Counted from the stretch's first letter, positions 1 through 9,208 are shown. The stretch is 64,000 bases of DNA from Saccharibacillus nicotianae (GCF_042681745.1 NZ_JBHUGF010000010.1:2480001-2544000), one strand, 5' to 3'. A program made the numbers and translations. The notes: a model not told the origin generated them from the letters alone.

Positions 1-575
1 TCTATAACTTTTTCGATCGGAGCCATTGATTTGCGCGCTAGAAATAAACCTAATGTGAACGCAATAAATAGTGTAGCCAGCGATCCTACGATCAAGGTTA
101 CACGCAGATCGTCAAACAGTTGGCGAGCATCGGTCATATCCGCAGCTACGATGATTACGCCAACTACAGCTATATGATTATTAATCTGACCGGGTATACC
201 ATCATAAGCAACCAAATAAGTACGATCATTATATTGAATTTGTTTTAATTCATTAGGTATTTTATTTGAAGCAGGCGCTTGTAGAAAAGAACCATTAATA
301 TTGTTATTGATTCCATTAACATAATTTTTAATTTTTACTCGAAAACCAGCATTTGTTAAACGATCATGATCTTTAGGCGATAAAAAAATATCGACTTGCT
401 TATCATTTAATGTAACTACAGTCGTCTGTGTTTTGCTAATCTGATCAATCAAACGATTTTGTAAATCTTGATACGTATTAAAATAAACAAATCCATAAAT
501 AGCTATACTAAAAAGCATCAAAGTCACTGCCAGTATCCCCGAGTACCATACCGTCAGTCTTAAACGTATTGACAT
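1..575 (-). CDS. Sensor histidine kinase, N-terminal part (cut by window edge)
   Basis: The ATG at 575 follows an AAGGAG Shine-Dalgarno and lies 20 bp after the stop of the response-regulator gene, so the two form one operon. The visible 191 codons give a short cytoplasmic start, a first membrane helix (about residues 10-30), an extracytoplasmic sensing region of roughly 130 residues, and a second helix (VTLIVGSLATLFIAFTLGLF) leading into what looks like a HAMP start (MAPIEKVI). The HisKA and ATPase domains would lie beyond base 1. The order HtrA, regulator, kinase resembles secretion-stress systems such as CssRS-HtrA of Bacillus or MprAB-PepD of mycobacteria. That parallel is inference; the kinase class is supported by architecture and pairing. 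Confidence 0.85.
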   Translation of the reverse strand, partial: MSIRLRLTVWYSGILAVTLMLFSIAIYGFVYFNTYQDLQNRLIDQISKTQTTVVTLNDKQVDIFLSPKDHDRLTNAGFRVKIKNYVNGINNNINGSFLQAPASNKIPNELKQIQYNDRTYLVAYDGIPGQINNHIAVVGVIIVAADMTDARQLFDDLRVTLIVGSLATLFIAFTLGLFLARKSMAPIEKVI

Positions 576-595
576 ACTGTCAGCTCCTTCATTCT

Positions 596-1285
596 CTAGC
601 TGTTATTTCTTAAAATATAGCCGGCACCGCGGATCGTCTGAATCAGACGTATTCCACCATGCTCTTCTGTTTTTTGACGAAGCATAGCAATATAAACTTC
701 AAGTACGTTGGATTCACCGCTATAGTCATAACCCCAAATTTTATCCATAATCAAATCTCTAGATAGGACACGTTTTGGATTTTGCATAAATAAATGTAAT
801 AATTCAAATTCTTTCGCTGTTAATTCTAGTCGTTGACCATCTCGGGTGACTTCACGCGCATCAGGATCTATTGTTAAATCTTCAAATGTTAGACGCGTAC
901 TTGTAGAAGCTTCTGATTCAGGCTTACGTCGTAACAATGCTCTAACACGCGCTAACATTTCTTCTAATGCAAAAGGTTTCACCAAATAATCGTCTGCCCC
1001 AGCGTCTAGCCCTTTCACACGATTTTCTACTTCGTCTTTCGCGGTTAACATCAAAATAGGCACAGAACTGCCTGCTTCACGCACACGACGACATACTTCA
1101 AATCCATCCACTTGTGGCATCATTACATCTAATACCATAAGTGCAGGATCGTTTTCTAGCATTTGTTTTAATCCTTCTGCTCCATTAGAAGCAGTCAATA
1201 CTTCATATCCTTCAAATGCCAAACCACGACGTAACATCGAGATAATTTTTTCATCGTCATCAATAATTAAAATAGTAGCTCTCAT
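596..1285 (-). CDS. OmpR-family response regulator
   Basis: This is a 229-residue two-domain DNA-binding response regulator. The receiver domain (residues 1-115) shows the acidic pocket (IIDDDEK), the phospho-acceptor aspartate in LVLDVMMPQVDG and the conserved lysine in YLVKPF. A winged-helix Trans_reg_C domain (about 130-225) ends with the typical RGAGYIL signature. It is transcribed just before a membrane histidine kinase and lies downstream of htrA, so a role in envelope or secretion stress is likely but not proven. A sigma-A-like promoter with a palindrome sits 40-65 bp upstream. I cannot separate CssR-, MprA- and YkoG-like subfamilies by eye, so no symbol is given. Confidence 0.92.
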   Translation of the reverse strand: MRATILIIDDDEKIISMLRRGLAFEGYEVLTASNGAEGLKQMLENDPALMVLDVMMPQVDGFEVCRRVREAGSSVPILMLTAKDEVENRVKGLDAGADDYLVKPFALEEMLARVRALLRRKPESEASTSTRLTFEDLTIDPDAREVTRDGQRLELTAKEFELLHLFMQNPKRVLSRDLIMDKIWGYDYSGESNVLEVYIAMLRQKTEEHGGIRLIQTIRGAGYILRNNS

Positions 1286-1321
1286 CGGTTGTACCCCTTT
1301 ACTATATCTTTTTTAGCAAAC

Positions 1322-1349
1322 ATTATAATTGTTATTTCTTCTATTGTAA
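1322..1349 (-). promoter_or_regulatory. Sigma-A-like promoter of the response-regulator operon
   Basis: On the minus strand a -35 TTACAA (1349-1344) and a perfect -10 TATAAT (1327-1322) are separated by 16 bp. The -35 lies inside an 11-bp perfect palindrome (ATTGTTACAAT), with a further TAACAA close to the -10. This could be an operator for autoregulation, which is inference. Confidence 0.5.
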
Positions 1350-1383
1350 CAATGAATAGTTATTTGTCGATACAGTCATAAGA

Positions 1384-1412
1384 AAGGCGGAAAGGTATGC
1401 CCTTTCCGCCTT
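1384..1412 (-). terminator. Rho-independent terminator after htrA
   Basis: A perfect 12-bp GC-rich stem (AAGGCGGAAAGG and its complement) with a 5-nt loop lies between htrA and the regulator gene. The run of T after the stem on the minus strand is short, so termination may be partial. Confidence 0.65.
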
Positions 1413-1490
1413 CCTGTATTGCTTATGATTTTATAGCATGATTTATTATACAATCCAAGCGACTATACTTATTTATTTCACAACTACTTA

Positions 1491-3146
1491 TTATTGACCT
1501 GTACCGCCTGTACTTGGAGAAGTCGTATCAAAGTCATTACGATTACCGATTGTGACTTTAAGATCCATTGTTTTACCGTTACGAATCACATTCAGTGTTG
1601 CAGAATCGCCAACTTTTAGTTTTTGAATAGCTGCTACTAAATCTTGACTATTTGTATATTTGGTACCGTTGATTCCTGTGATGACATCATAAGAACGTAG
1701 ATCAGCTTGATAAGCAGGAGATCTGTACAATACTTCTGTCACTACAGAACCTTCTGTAGTATCAATACCCAACTGTTTGGATACTTCAGATGTCAAAGAC
1801 ATTAGAGAAGCACCGATAAATGGAACAGGTGTTGTTGGGATTTTTTCACCTTTTTTCAATTGATCTACTACATTTAAGATCACATTGGAAGGAATAGCAA
1901 ATCCAATCCCTTGCGCATCTTCACTAACTGCTGTATTCATACCAATAACTTGTCCATTCATATTAAGCAATGGACCACCTGAGTTACCAGGGTTAATAGA
2001 AGCATCTGTTTGCAACAAGTGAGTGTAGTCTGTAGATTGTCCATTAGATGCATCAGATGCTGTAATGCTACGTTCTTTAGCACTTAATACACCTGCTGTT
2101 ACAGTATGATCAAATCCTTGAGGATTACCAATCGCTACTAACCAGCTTCCGATAGCCAGGTTATCAGAGTTACCTAGAGTAACCGATGGGAATGTTTCTC
2201 CAGATTTAGGTTCAATTTTTAGTACAGCAAGGTCAAGATCTGTACTTTTACCCATTAGTTTAGCAGTGTACGGTGTTTTGTTGTTTTCAAGTGTCACTTG
2301 AATAACATCTGCATCACCGACTACATGCGCATTCGTCAAGATATATCCAGATTTATCAAAAATAAATCCAGATCCAATACCTAGTGGAGTGAGTGAACCG
2401 GAAGAACCGCCACTGCTATCTCCGCCGTTGCCTCCGCCTTCATTACTTCCTCCACCTTGATCACCGAAGAAGAAACGATATGCTGGATCGTTGTATGGGT
2501 TGGTTCCACCACTAGCTGAACCTGATTTAGACAATGTTTCAATTTTTACAACAGCAGGGCTGGCACTCTTCGCAACTTCAGCTACATCTGCTGATCCGGC
2601 AGGCAATGCTGCTTGAGTCACAGAATTATCTGTTGTAACAGCAGAAGCAGGTGCAACATTGGTTGTCGTTGTTGATTCAGACTCTGGTGTAAATAGATTA
2701 GCGCGATCTGCACCGAACATACCGGCTGTCATAATCAACATACCTGCTAATATAGAAGCAATCACTGTTTTGGCAGAAGTTTTAGGTTTGTTGTATTGAA
2801 ATTGACTGGTTTTGCGGTTGCCATTATTATCGTCGTGATTGCTATTTAGAGAATTAATATGATCTGTACGTGGTGGCTGAGTTGAACTTGGTGGATACAC
2901 TGGACGACTAGATTGCGATGGAGTCATTTCCACTTTTCTAGCTTCCTGAGCAGGTTCTTGTCGAACTTCCTCTGCGTCTTTATCTTTACTTAATGATTGG
3001 AAAGGCCCGTATGAGTAATAGTGCGATTGGTCTGATGAAGAATCATTATTTGAATTTGATTCGTTGGTATTGCGGTTTGCTGTATCATTGTTTTGGCCAT
3101 CAGGATTGAAGCCATTATTCAAATCATTTTTGTTCTTTTCGTCCAT
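1491..3146 (-). CDS. htrA: Membrane-anchored HtrA/DegP-type serine protease with PDZ domain
   Basis: Surface protease and chaperone that degrades misfolded exported proteins. The 551-residue protein has a long, polar, Asn/Ser-rich cytoplasmic N-terminus (about 1-125), one membrane helix (about 127-146), a low-complexity Gly/Ser linker, a trypsin-like domain and a C-terminal PDZ domain (about 440-530). The catalytic triad is visible as His274 (TNAHVVG), Asp305 (DLDLAVLK) and Ser389 (NPGNSGGPL). The longest frame opens with a TTG at 3155, directly against the Shine-Dalgarno. The ATG at 3146 has GGGAGG 9 nt upstream and is preferred. Bacillus homologues are about 450 residues; the excess is in the disordered N-terminus and the glycine linker. 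It is the first gene before the two-component system. Confidence 0.95.
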   Translation of the reverse strand: MDEKNKNDLNNGFNPDGQNNDTANRNTNESNSNNDSSSDQSHYYSYGPFQSLSKDKDAEEVRQEPAQEARKVEMTPSQSSRPVYPPSSTQPPRTDHINSLNSNHDDNNGNRKTSQFQYNKPKTSAKTVIASILAGMLIMTAGMFGADRANLFTPESESTTTTNVAPASAVTTDNSVTQAALPAGSADVAEVAKSASPAVVKIETLSKSGSASGGTNPYNDPAYRFFFGDQGGGSNEGGGNGGDSSGGSSGSLTPLGIGSGFIFDKSGYILTNAHVVGDADVIQVTLENNKTPYTAKLMGKSTDLDLAVLKIEPKSGETFPSVTLGNSDNLAIGSWLVAIGNPQGFDHTVTAGVLSAKERSITASDASNGQSTDYTHLLQTDASINPGNSGGPLLNMNGQVIGMNTAVSEDAQGIGFAIPSNVILNVVDQLKKGEKIPTTPVPFIGASLMSLTSEVSKQLGIDTTEGSVVTEVLYRSPAYQADLRSYDVITGINGTKYTNSQDLVAAIQKLKVGDSATLNVIRNGKTMDLKVTIGNRNDFDTTSPSTGGTGQ

Positions 3147-3332
3147 TGAAGTCAACCTCCCAAGGTTCCCATGATATTAAAATAACCGGATGTGTTATTT
3201 GCTACATCCTTATATTCGCTTATTAACCTTAATCTCACCTTAAAAACAATTAAAAAGAAAATAAATCCTAGGTGAGTAAGTTAATATATCATAAATATAG
3301 GAAATGTTATCATTTTTTTGTATGGGAGTGGT

Positions 3333-3992
3333 CTACGGTTGACTAACCCAACCTTTGCGATGTGCATAAATAGCCAATTGAGTACGATCGTCTAATTCGC
3401 ATTTCATCAACAAATTACTGACATGCGTTTTGACTGTTTTGATACTGATATGTAATTCTTCTGCAATTTCTTTATTGCTCATTCCTTCAGCAATTAGCAT
3501 AAGTACTTCACGTTCCCGAACCGTCAATTGAGAAGCTTCATTCTGTACAGTGCTCCGCTGGCGAATCCCTCTAGTAAGCGCTTGAGAAATATCACCGGTC
3601 ATCACCGGCATACCCCGGCTTGCTCCTTGCAATGCATAAATCAATTCTTCGGCAGATACTGTTTTCAAAATATAACTGACCGCTCCTGCTTCAATCGCTT
3701 CTACCACCAGCTCATCTTCTAAAAAGCTAGTTAAGATCACAATTTTCATCTGCGGATAATTTTGCAATACCAGACGTGTTGCTTCAACACCATTCATAAT
3801 CGGCATCATCATATCCATCAAAATTAAATCAGGCATCTCATGATCAGCACTTTTTTCTAATAGATCAAGCACTTCTCTACCATTAGCCGCTTCGGCAATA
3901 ATATGAAATTGATCTTCTAACATTAGATATGTTTTGAGACCCATCCGTACCATATCATGATCATCCGCTAACAGAATTTTTATTTTTTCCAT
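3333..3992 (-). CDS. liaR: LiaR-type NarL-family response regulator
   Basis: Response regulator of the cell-envelope stress system LiaFSR (VraR in staphylococci). The receiver domain spans about residues 1-125, with the DDHD acidic pair, the phospho-acceptor in DLILMDMMMP and the lysine in YILKTVS. A LuxR/NarL helix-turn-helix (about 150-215) contains LTVREREVLMLIAEGMSNKEIA. The gene overlaps the end of liaS, as usual for this operon. The longest frame starts at 4013, but AGAGGAG at 4000-4006 places initiation at the ATG pair 3995/3992; I use 3992. Its order with liaS and liaF makes the assignment firm, although the target operon liaIH is not visible nearby. Confidence 0.93.
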   Translation of the reverse strand: MEKIKILLADDHDMVRMGLKTYLMLEDQFHIIAEAANGREVLDLLEKSADHEMPDLILMDMMMPIMNGVEATRLVLQNYPQMKIVILTSFLEDELVVEAIEAGAVSYILKTVSAEELIYALQGASRGMPVMTGDISQALTRGIRQRSTVQNEASQLTVREREVLMLIAEGMSNKEIAEELHISIKTVKTHVSNLLMKCELDDRTQLAIYAHRKGWVSQP

Positions 3993-5031
3993 CATGATTC
4001 TCCTCTTCTTCATGAATATCGAATTTGGGAATATGGATACGTATTGTTGTTCCCGCTCCAGGTCGACTAATTACTTCTGCTTGTCCACCCAACTTCTCAG
4101 CACGCTCCGACATAATCGTTAATCCGTATGAGCCTTGCTTATGCATCGAACTATTGAATCCTTTACCATCATCACTAATATGTAGAGCGACATGATGGCG
4201 ATCTTCTTGTAACGATAGACTCACAATCGTAGCATCGGCGTGTTTGATAATATTAGCAAGCGCTTCTTGTACAATAAGAAAAAGCTGACGTTCTTTTGCT
4301 TCCGTCAGTTGACCTGTTAATTCAATATCTTGTATTCCTTTAAGCCCATTATGACGACAATAGTCTGGAAACCAGAACTCTAATGCTTCTGCTAATGAAC
4401 GCCCTTCCAGTTCTAACGGTCGAAGTTGTGTAATCAATGCTCGCATTTGCTTTTGGGCTAATTGCGACATTTGAATGACTTGATCCATCACAATTTTGGC
4501 TTGCTGTTCATTTTTTTCTAGCATTTTCGGTAACGATGACGCAGACATATGAATCGCAAATAACTGCTGACTAACCGAATCATGTAGATCACGAGCCATC
4601 CGTCGTCTTTCTTCCAATACGGCTCGTTCGGTCTCAATCGCCCGCTCCATGACTTCTTTTTCACCCAATTGCTGTAAAATTCTCATTTTACGTTCAACCG
4701 TACTCATCATCGTATTGAATTGTTCATGCACCCGATTAAACGATTCATCTTCTGTCGGTTCCATCCGTATACTGAAATTCCCTTTGCCTACTTGCACCAT
4801 TTTTAAATGAACATAATCAATGCGGCGCTGAATCCGCTGACCTGCTACATAACCTGCTGCCATGCAAATGATAATAATACCTGCAATATAATAATACCAG
4901 ACGTAGGGTACACTAAGGATAATGTACCCCTGCCTGATCGCTAGAAAAATAATAATAACGGTCAACAATCCACCTGTAGTAAAAAAGCCGATCAATTCCC
5001 ATTTGATATTTTTAAACCATTTTGTTCGCAT
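3961..5031 (-). CDS. liaS: LiaS-type sensor histidine kinase
   Basis: Membrane kinase that phosphorylates LiaR on cell-wall-antibiotic stress. Its 356 residues hold two N-terminal membrane helices (about 12-31 and 43-63) separated by only a few extracellular residues, the 'intramembrane-sensing' arrangement. A HAMP domain, a HisKA_3 dimerisation domain with the phospho-accepting His in RRRMARDLHDSVSQQ, and a GHKL ATPase domain (DDGKGF, GSYGLTIM) follow. It lies 3 bp after liaF and overlaps liaR by some 30 bp, so it is translationally coupled. Family and context agree. Confidence 0.95.
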   Translation of the reverse strand: MRTKWFKNIKWELIGFFTTGGLLTVIIIFLAIRQGYIILSVPYVWYYYIAGIIIICMAAGYVAGQRIQRRIDYVHLKMVQVGKGNFSIRMEPTEDESFNRVHEQFNTMMSTVERKMRILQQLGEKEVMERAIETERAVLEERRRMARDLHDSVSQQLFAIHMSASSLPKMLEKNEQQAKIVMDQVIQMSQLAQKQMRALITQLRPLELEGRSLAEALEFWFPDYCRHNGLKGIQDIELTGQLTEAKERQLFLIVQEALANIIKHADATIVSLSLQEDRHHVALHISDDGKGFNSSMHKQGSYGLTIMSERAEKLGGQAEVISRPGAGTTIRIHIPKFDIHEEEENHDGKNKNSVSG

Positions 5032-5034
5032 CCA

Positions 5035-6102
5035 TTAACCCACCCGACTAATCTGAATATCACCGATAAAAGCATTGACTACAAGTTCTATTTGCTTGCC
5101 TGCTTCTTCATATTCGATCGTTTCACCATCCATATGACTCATCATACCTTCGCGCTCACGTCCAAGAATATTCATATCACCGATAAATGAATTACCTTGC
5201 GCTTTGATGCCTACTTCGATTCCACTTGGAATATAGACTTTCACATCACCGATAAAAGCAGAAATTTCGATACGGGTTACACCATAAGCAATCTGTGCTT
5301 TGGTCAAGTCTAACATGGTATCACCAATAAAATGAGAAATATTCATCGGTTTGAGTTCAAAATAATCTTTACCAATATGCACATCACCAATAAAACCAGA
5401 TTTGTTTTCTACTGAAGGATCATAATCATAACCGCATTTTTTACGATGGTGCTTTCTCCAGTCACGACGATGCTGTCTCCATTGTTCACGATGTGCTTCT
5501 CTATGTTTGCTATAAGATCGAATATCTTCTTTATTCAAATTGATTTTGGTACGAAACGATTGTTGATCTGCATGATACGTAGAACGTGGTGGTTGCGATG
5601 ATAGTGGAGAACGCTCTACAAATTCTTTTGTATAATCTGCGGAATGAACCGGTTTGCCTTTGCGCTCCATTTCTTGTTCAAACCAATCATCTAATGGAGA
5701 TGCAGGCGGTGGTGGCGGTGGAGCAGAATAATCTTCATTTGATGGTGGTTGTTTGGCAGACTTTTTAGGTTGATGTCTATTGAAGATCAAATACAATCCG
5801 CCTAACACTAATAGTAACGGCATCATCATTTTGACAGCATCGACCAATGAATAATCAATCATACCGATATTTCTTCCTAAAAAGTAAACACCTAAAACAG
5901 TCATAATCCAGCCACCGATATCACGTTTACATTTAAATAGTAATTCATTTAATCCTATTTCTAACAAAATCAGCGGCCATAACAATGAAATGACATCGCC
6001 TATGCCCCAATCAATCAAGTTCATTCTATTTAACATAAATACGACGCCAATTCCGATTAACCCTATACCCCAGAATGTTTTGCGGAATAAATGTCTATTC
6101 AT
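5035..6102 (-). CDS. liaF: LiaF-like membrane inhibitor of LiaS
   Basis: LiaF holds LiaS in check in the absence of envelope stress. The 355-residue protein begins with three to four hydrophobic helices (about residues 8-108, DUF5668-like). A proline-rich linker and a strongly basic stretch (HREQWRQHRRDWRKHHRKK, about 204-222) follow, then the LiaF C-terminal domain. That domain shows five repeats of the signature FIGD (GFIGDVHIG, HFIGDTML, AFIGDVKVY, SFIGDMNIL, AFIGDIQIS) about 25-35 residues apart, as expected of a short beta-solenoid. It is the first gene of liaFSR. The poly-Pro and Arg/His/Lys linker is longer than in the Bacillus protein. Confidence 0.92.
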   Translation of the reverse strand: MNRHLFRKTFWGIGLIGIGVVFMLNRMNLIDWGIGDVISLLWPLILLEIGLNELLFKCKRDIGGWIMTVLGVYFLGRNIGMIDYSLVDAVKMMMPLLLVLGGLYLIFNRHQPKKSAKQPPSNEDYSAPPPPPPASPLDDWFEQEMERKGKPVHSADYTKEFVERSPLSSQPPRSTYHADQQSFRTKINLNKEDIRSYSKHREAHREQWRQHRRDWRKHHRKKCGYDYDPSVENKSGFIGDVHIGKDYFELKPMNISHFIGDTMLDLTKAQIAYGVTRIEISAFIGDVKVYIPSGIEVGIKAQGNSFIGDMNILGREREGMMSHMDGETIEYEEAGKQIELVVNAFIGDIQISRVG

Positions 6103-6208
6103 TTTTGTTCCTCGCTTTCTGTACTTCTATATATGTAGTGTACTCATAATTAGAATAGAACAATAGTGGCATCAGAATGAACTTTGTATCCGCCTATAGA
6201 CGGAGAAA

Positions 6209-6243
6209 AGCCCTAATTAGTGAATAATCACTGAATTAGGGCT
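6209..6243 (-). terminator. Terminator of thrS
   Basis: An imperfect 15-bp inverted repeat (AGCCCTAATT...AATTAGGGCT with an inner AGTGA/TCACT stem) is followed on the minus strand by TTTTCTCC. It lies 48 bp after the thrS stop and separates thrS from liaF. Confidence 0.8.
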
Positions 6244-6290
6244 AGTGTAACAGGTTGAGAATAATAACTAAATAGCAATCGTTAATTTAT

Positions 6291-8231
6291 TTAAAAAATA
6301 GTGCGGTCTGCGATTTGATCACGTAACATTTTGATCGTTTCTTCTACAGACATCATACCGATATCGCCTTCGCCACGTTTACGAACAGAAACAGAATTAG
6401 CATTCATTTCGTTCTCACCGACAACGAACATATACGGAATTTTTTCCAATTGTGCTTCACGAATTTTGTAACCTAATTTTTCATTACGTAGATCGGATTC
6501 TACAGTTACACCACTACGACGAAGATCGTCTTCTACTTTGCGTGCATATTCTTCAAACGCACCGGATACTGGAATCACTTTAGCTTGTACAGGAGCTAAC
6601 CATACAGGCAATGCACCGACAAAGTTTTCTAATAAGAATGCTGTAAAGCGTTCCATTGTACCTAGAATACCGCGATGAATTACGACAGGACGATGTTTTT
6701 GTCCATCTTCGCCAATATATTCTAACTCAAAGCGCTCTGGCAATAAGAAGTCTAATTGTACCGTAGACAATGTTTCTTCTTTACCTAGTGCTGTACGAAT
6801 CTGTACATCTAACTTCGGCCCGTAGAATGCTGCTTCGCCTTCTGCTTCATAGAAAGGCATATCCAGACCTTCAACAACTTCGCGTAACATGCGTTGCGAA
6901 TTTTCCCACATTTCATCGTTCGGGAAATATTTCTCTGTATCCGCAGGATCACGATAAGATAAACGGAAACGGTAATCGGTAATACCGAAATCTTTGTATA
7001 CTTCCATAATCAATTCGATAACACGTGCAAATTCTTGCTTGATCTGATCTGGACGTACGAATAAGTGAGCATCATTTAGCGTCATCGCACGTACACGATG
7101 TAGACCTGTTAATGCACCAGACATTTCATAACGATGTTGCATCCCCAATTCTGCAATCCGAATCGGCAGATCACGGTAACTGCGTAGATCGCTTTTATAT
7201 ACCATCATATGATGCGGACAGTTCATCGGACGAAGCACTAATTCCTCGTTATCCAATACCATTTTCGGGAACATATCATCCTGGTAATGTTCCCAGTGAC
7301 CGGATGTTTTGTACAAATCTACGTTACCAAGTACAGGTGTATATACATGGCTATAACCTAATTTTTCTTCCAAATCTACGATATAACGTTCCAGTGTACG
7401 ACGCAATTTCGCACCATTTGGCAACCAGATTGGTAGACCTTGACCTACAAGTGGAGAAAATGTAAAGACTTGCAGTTCTTTACCCAGCTTGCGGTGATCA
7501 CGCTTTTTAGCTTCTTCTAAGAAATGAAGATGTTGCTCTAGTTCAGGCTTTTTGTTAAAAGCAGTTCCGTAGATACGTTGCAACATTTTGTTTTTGCTAT
7601 CTCCACGCCAGTACGCACCTGCTACACTGAGCAATTTAAATACTTTTAATTTAGAAGTGGATGGTACGTGTGGTCCGCGACATAGATCGAAGAATTCACC
7701 TTGATCATAAATCGTAATTACACTATCTTCTGGCAATGCTTCGATCAATTCAATTTTGTATGGATCTTCAAGTTCGTGGAAAATGTTAAGTGCTTCTTCA
7801 CGACTGACTTCGCGGCGTGTAATCGGTAGATTTTCAGAAACGATACGTTCCATTTCTTTTTCGATTTTTTGCAAATCTTCTGGATTCAAAGGATGTTCCA
7901 GATCCATATCATAATAGAAACCATCTTCGATTACAGGCCCAATTCCTAATTTAACTTCGTTTTGACCAAATAAACGCTTCACCGCTTGTGCAAGTAAATG
8001 CGCTGTACTGTGACGGATTACTTCTACGCCTTCTGCGCTGTCAGGAGTAACAATTTCGACTAACGCTTTATCATGCAAAGGGGTATTCAAGTCAACTACG
8101 ATACCATCCAATTTACCTGCTACTGCACTTTTGAACAAACTTTTACTGATCGAATTGGCTACATCTCCAATTGTACTTCCTGCTTCATACTCACGAACAG
8201 AACCGTCCGGTAAGCTAATCTGAATCGCCAT
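6291..8231 (-). CDS. thrS: Threonyl-tRNA synthetase
   Basis: Charges tRNA-Thr with threonine in the cytoplasm. The 646 residues follow the normal bacterial order: TGS domain (about 1-62), the editing domain with HSTAHLLAQAVK, the class II catalytic core, and the C-terminal anticodon-binding domain (about 540-640). Zinc ligands of the active site are visible as Cys in RPMNCPHHMM, His in GALTGLHRVR and His in VVIHRGILGTMERF. Length matches the family. The start has GGAGG 8 nt upstream. Expression is controlled by a threonine-specific T-box leader immediately upstream, and a terminator follows the stop. Confidence 0.98.
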   Translation of the reverse strand: MAIQISLPDGSVREYEAGSTIGDVANSISKSLFKSAVAGKLDGIVVDLNTPLHDKALVEIVTPDSAEGVEVIRHSTAHLLAQAVKRLFGQNEVKLGIGPVIEDGFYYDMDLEHPLNPEDLQKIEKEMERIVSENLPITRREVSREEALNIFHELEDPYKIELIEALPEDSVITIYDQGEFFDLCRGPHVPSTSKLKVFKLLSVAGAYWRGDSKNKMLQRIYGTAFNKKPELEQHLHFLEEAKKRDHRKLGKELQVFTFSPLVGQGLPIWLPNGAKLRRTLERYIVDLEEKLGYSHVYTPVLGNVDLYKTSGHWEHYQDDMFPKMVLDNEELVLRPMNCPHHMMVYKSDLRSYRDLPIRIAELGMQHRYEMSGALTGLHRVRAMTLNDAHLFVRPDQIKQEFARVIELIMEVYKDFGITDYRFRLSYRDPADTEKYFPNDEMWENSQRMLREVVEGLDMPFYEAEGEAAFYGPKLDVQIRTALGKEETLSTVQLDFLLPERFELEYIGEDGQKHRPVVIHRGILGTMERFTAFLLENFVGALPVWLAPVQAKVIPVSGAFEEYARKVEDDLRRSGVTVESDLRNEKLGYKIREAQLEKIPYMFVVGENEMNANSVSVRKRGEGDIGMMSVEETIKMLRDQIADRTIF

Positions 8232-8327
8232 ATTATTTCCTCCTTAGTCGTATACATCTATTCATGTATCTGCATGCACTGTTATTAGCTGTCTTATTCG
8301 TAATAGTTACAATTAAAAACAGCAAAA

Positions 8328-8625
8328 AGCACCCATCCCGCAAGGGACGAGTGCTGTGTATGTACCCGTGGTTCCACCCTGATTCGATCTGTTACTAGAA
8401 TAACCTTCTACATACAGACCCTTCATTCGACATCTGATAACGGGGATGATCCGATAAAATATACTACCGAAATATAACACAGATTCGGATTCAACTTTAT
8501 AGCTCTAAAGGGGTAAGATTATAGCTGTCACAGGAAGGAATTACAGCATACTACTTTCCTTCTCTCTGTACAGGACGATCACTATAACTCATATCTTTAT
8601 CGATGCTTTGTAGATTTAGATGATA
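8328..8625 (-). promoter_or_regulatory. T-box riboswitch (threonine) upstream of thrS
   Basis: The T-box core AGGGTGGAACCACGG lies at 8380-8366, followed by a terminator hairpin (8355-8328) and a T run. Stem I is readable: TAAAG/CTTTA and TTATAG/CTATAA helices flank an internal loop TCTTACCCC that presents the codon ACC (8514-8512), a threonine codon. Uncharged tRNA-Thr would stabilise the antiterminator and allow thrS transcription. The 5' end is approximate. Confidence 0.93.
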
Positions 8626-8662
8626 CATTGCTTCATCATTATAAAAGTGTATCGGTCAAGCG

Positions 8663-9208
8663 TCAAGAGAATGAGATCGATTTGATCATATTGTCATCAA
8701 AGTCTTTGACTGTAAATGTACCATGCTCAAGAACAGCATACGAATTAGGATAGTCTTCTTTGGGTAAAGCAACAGAACCTGGATTGAGCACATAGATATG
8801 ATTTTGCAAATCAGCTACAGGTACATGAGTATGTCCTTGAATAAATACATCACCCGGCTGTAACAATGGCAAGTTATCGATACTGTATCCATGACCATGT
8901 GTCACATAGATACGCATCCCTTCATGGTATAGCATAATATAGTCTGCCATCATCGGAAATTCAAGTAACATCTGATCCACTTCAGAATCACAATTTCCTC
9001 GTACAGCGATAATTTTGTTTTTATATAAATTGAGCGTGTTCGCAACTTCAGATGGATTATATTCTTCAGGTAACGGATTGCGTGGGCCATGATACATATA
9101 ATCACCTAAAAAAATCAATTGATCCGGCTGCTCAATTTCAGCTTTTTCGAGTACACGTCTTAACCAGTGTAACGATCCATGTATATCAGAAATAAACATT
9201 AATTTCAT
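8663..9208 (-). CDS. YfcE/MJ0936-type metallophosphoesterase
   Basis: A 181-residue calcineurin-like phosphoesterase of the small phosphodiesterase class (YfcE in E. coli). The metal ligands of the five motifs are visible: DIHGS (residues 7-11), GDYMYHGP, GNCD, and the paired THGH and GHTH histidines near the C-terminus. Such enzymes hydrolyse phosphodiesters in vitro; the cellular substrate is unknown. It is a single-gene unit between the thrS leader and the LysR gene, with about 140 bp on its 5' side and no obvious partner. Confidence 0.88.
   Translation of the reverse strand: MKLMFISDIHGSLHWLRRVLEKAEIEQPDQLIFLGDYMYHGPRNPLPEEYNPSEVANTLNLYKNKIIAVRGNCDSEVDQMLLEFPMMADYIMLYHEGMRIYVTHGHGYSIDNLPLLQPGDVFIQGHTHVPVADLQNHIYVLNPGSVALPKEDYPNSYAVLEHGTFTVKDFDDNMIKSISFS

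Noticed and set aside
7112..7465. Plus-strand frame of 117 codons inside thrS
   Set aside because: It is antisense to an intact essential gene, lacks a ribosome site and has no recognisable protein pattern.
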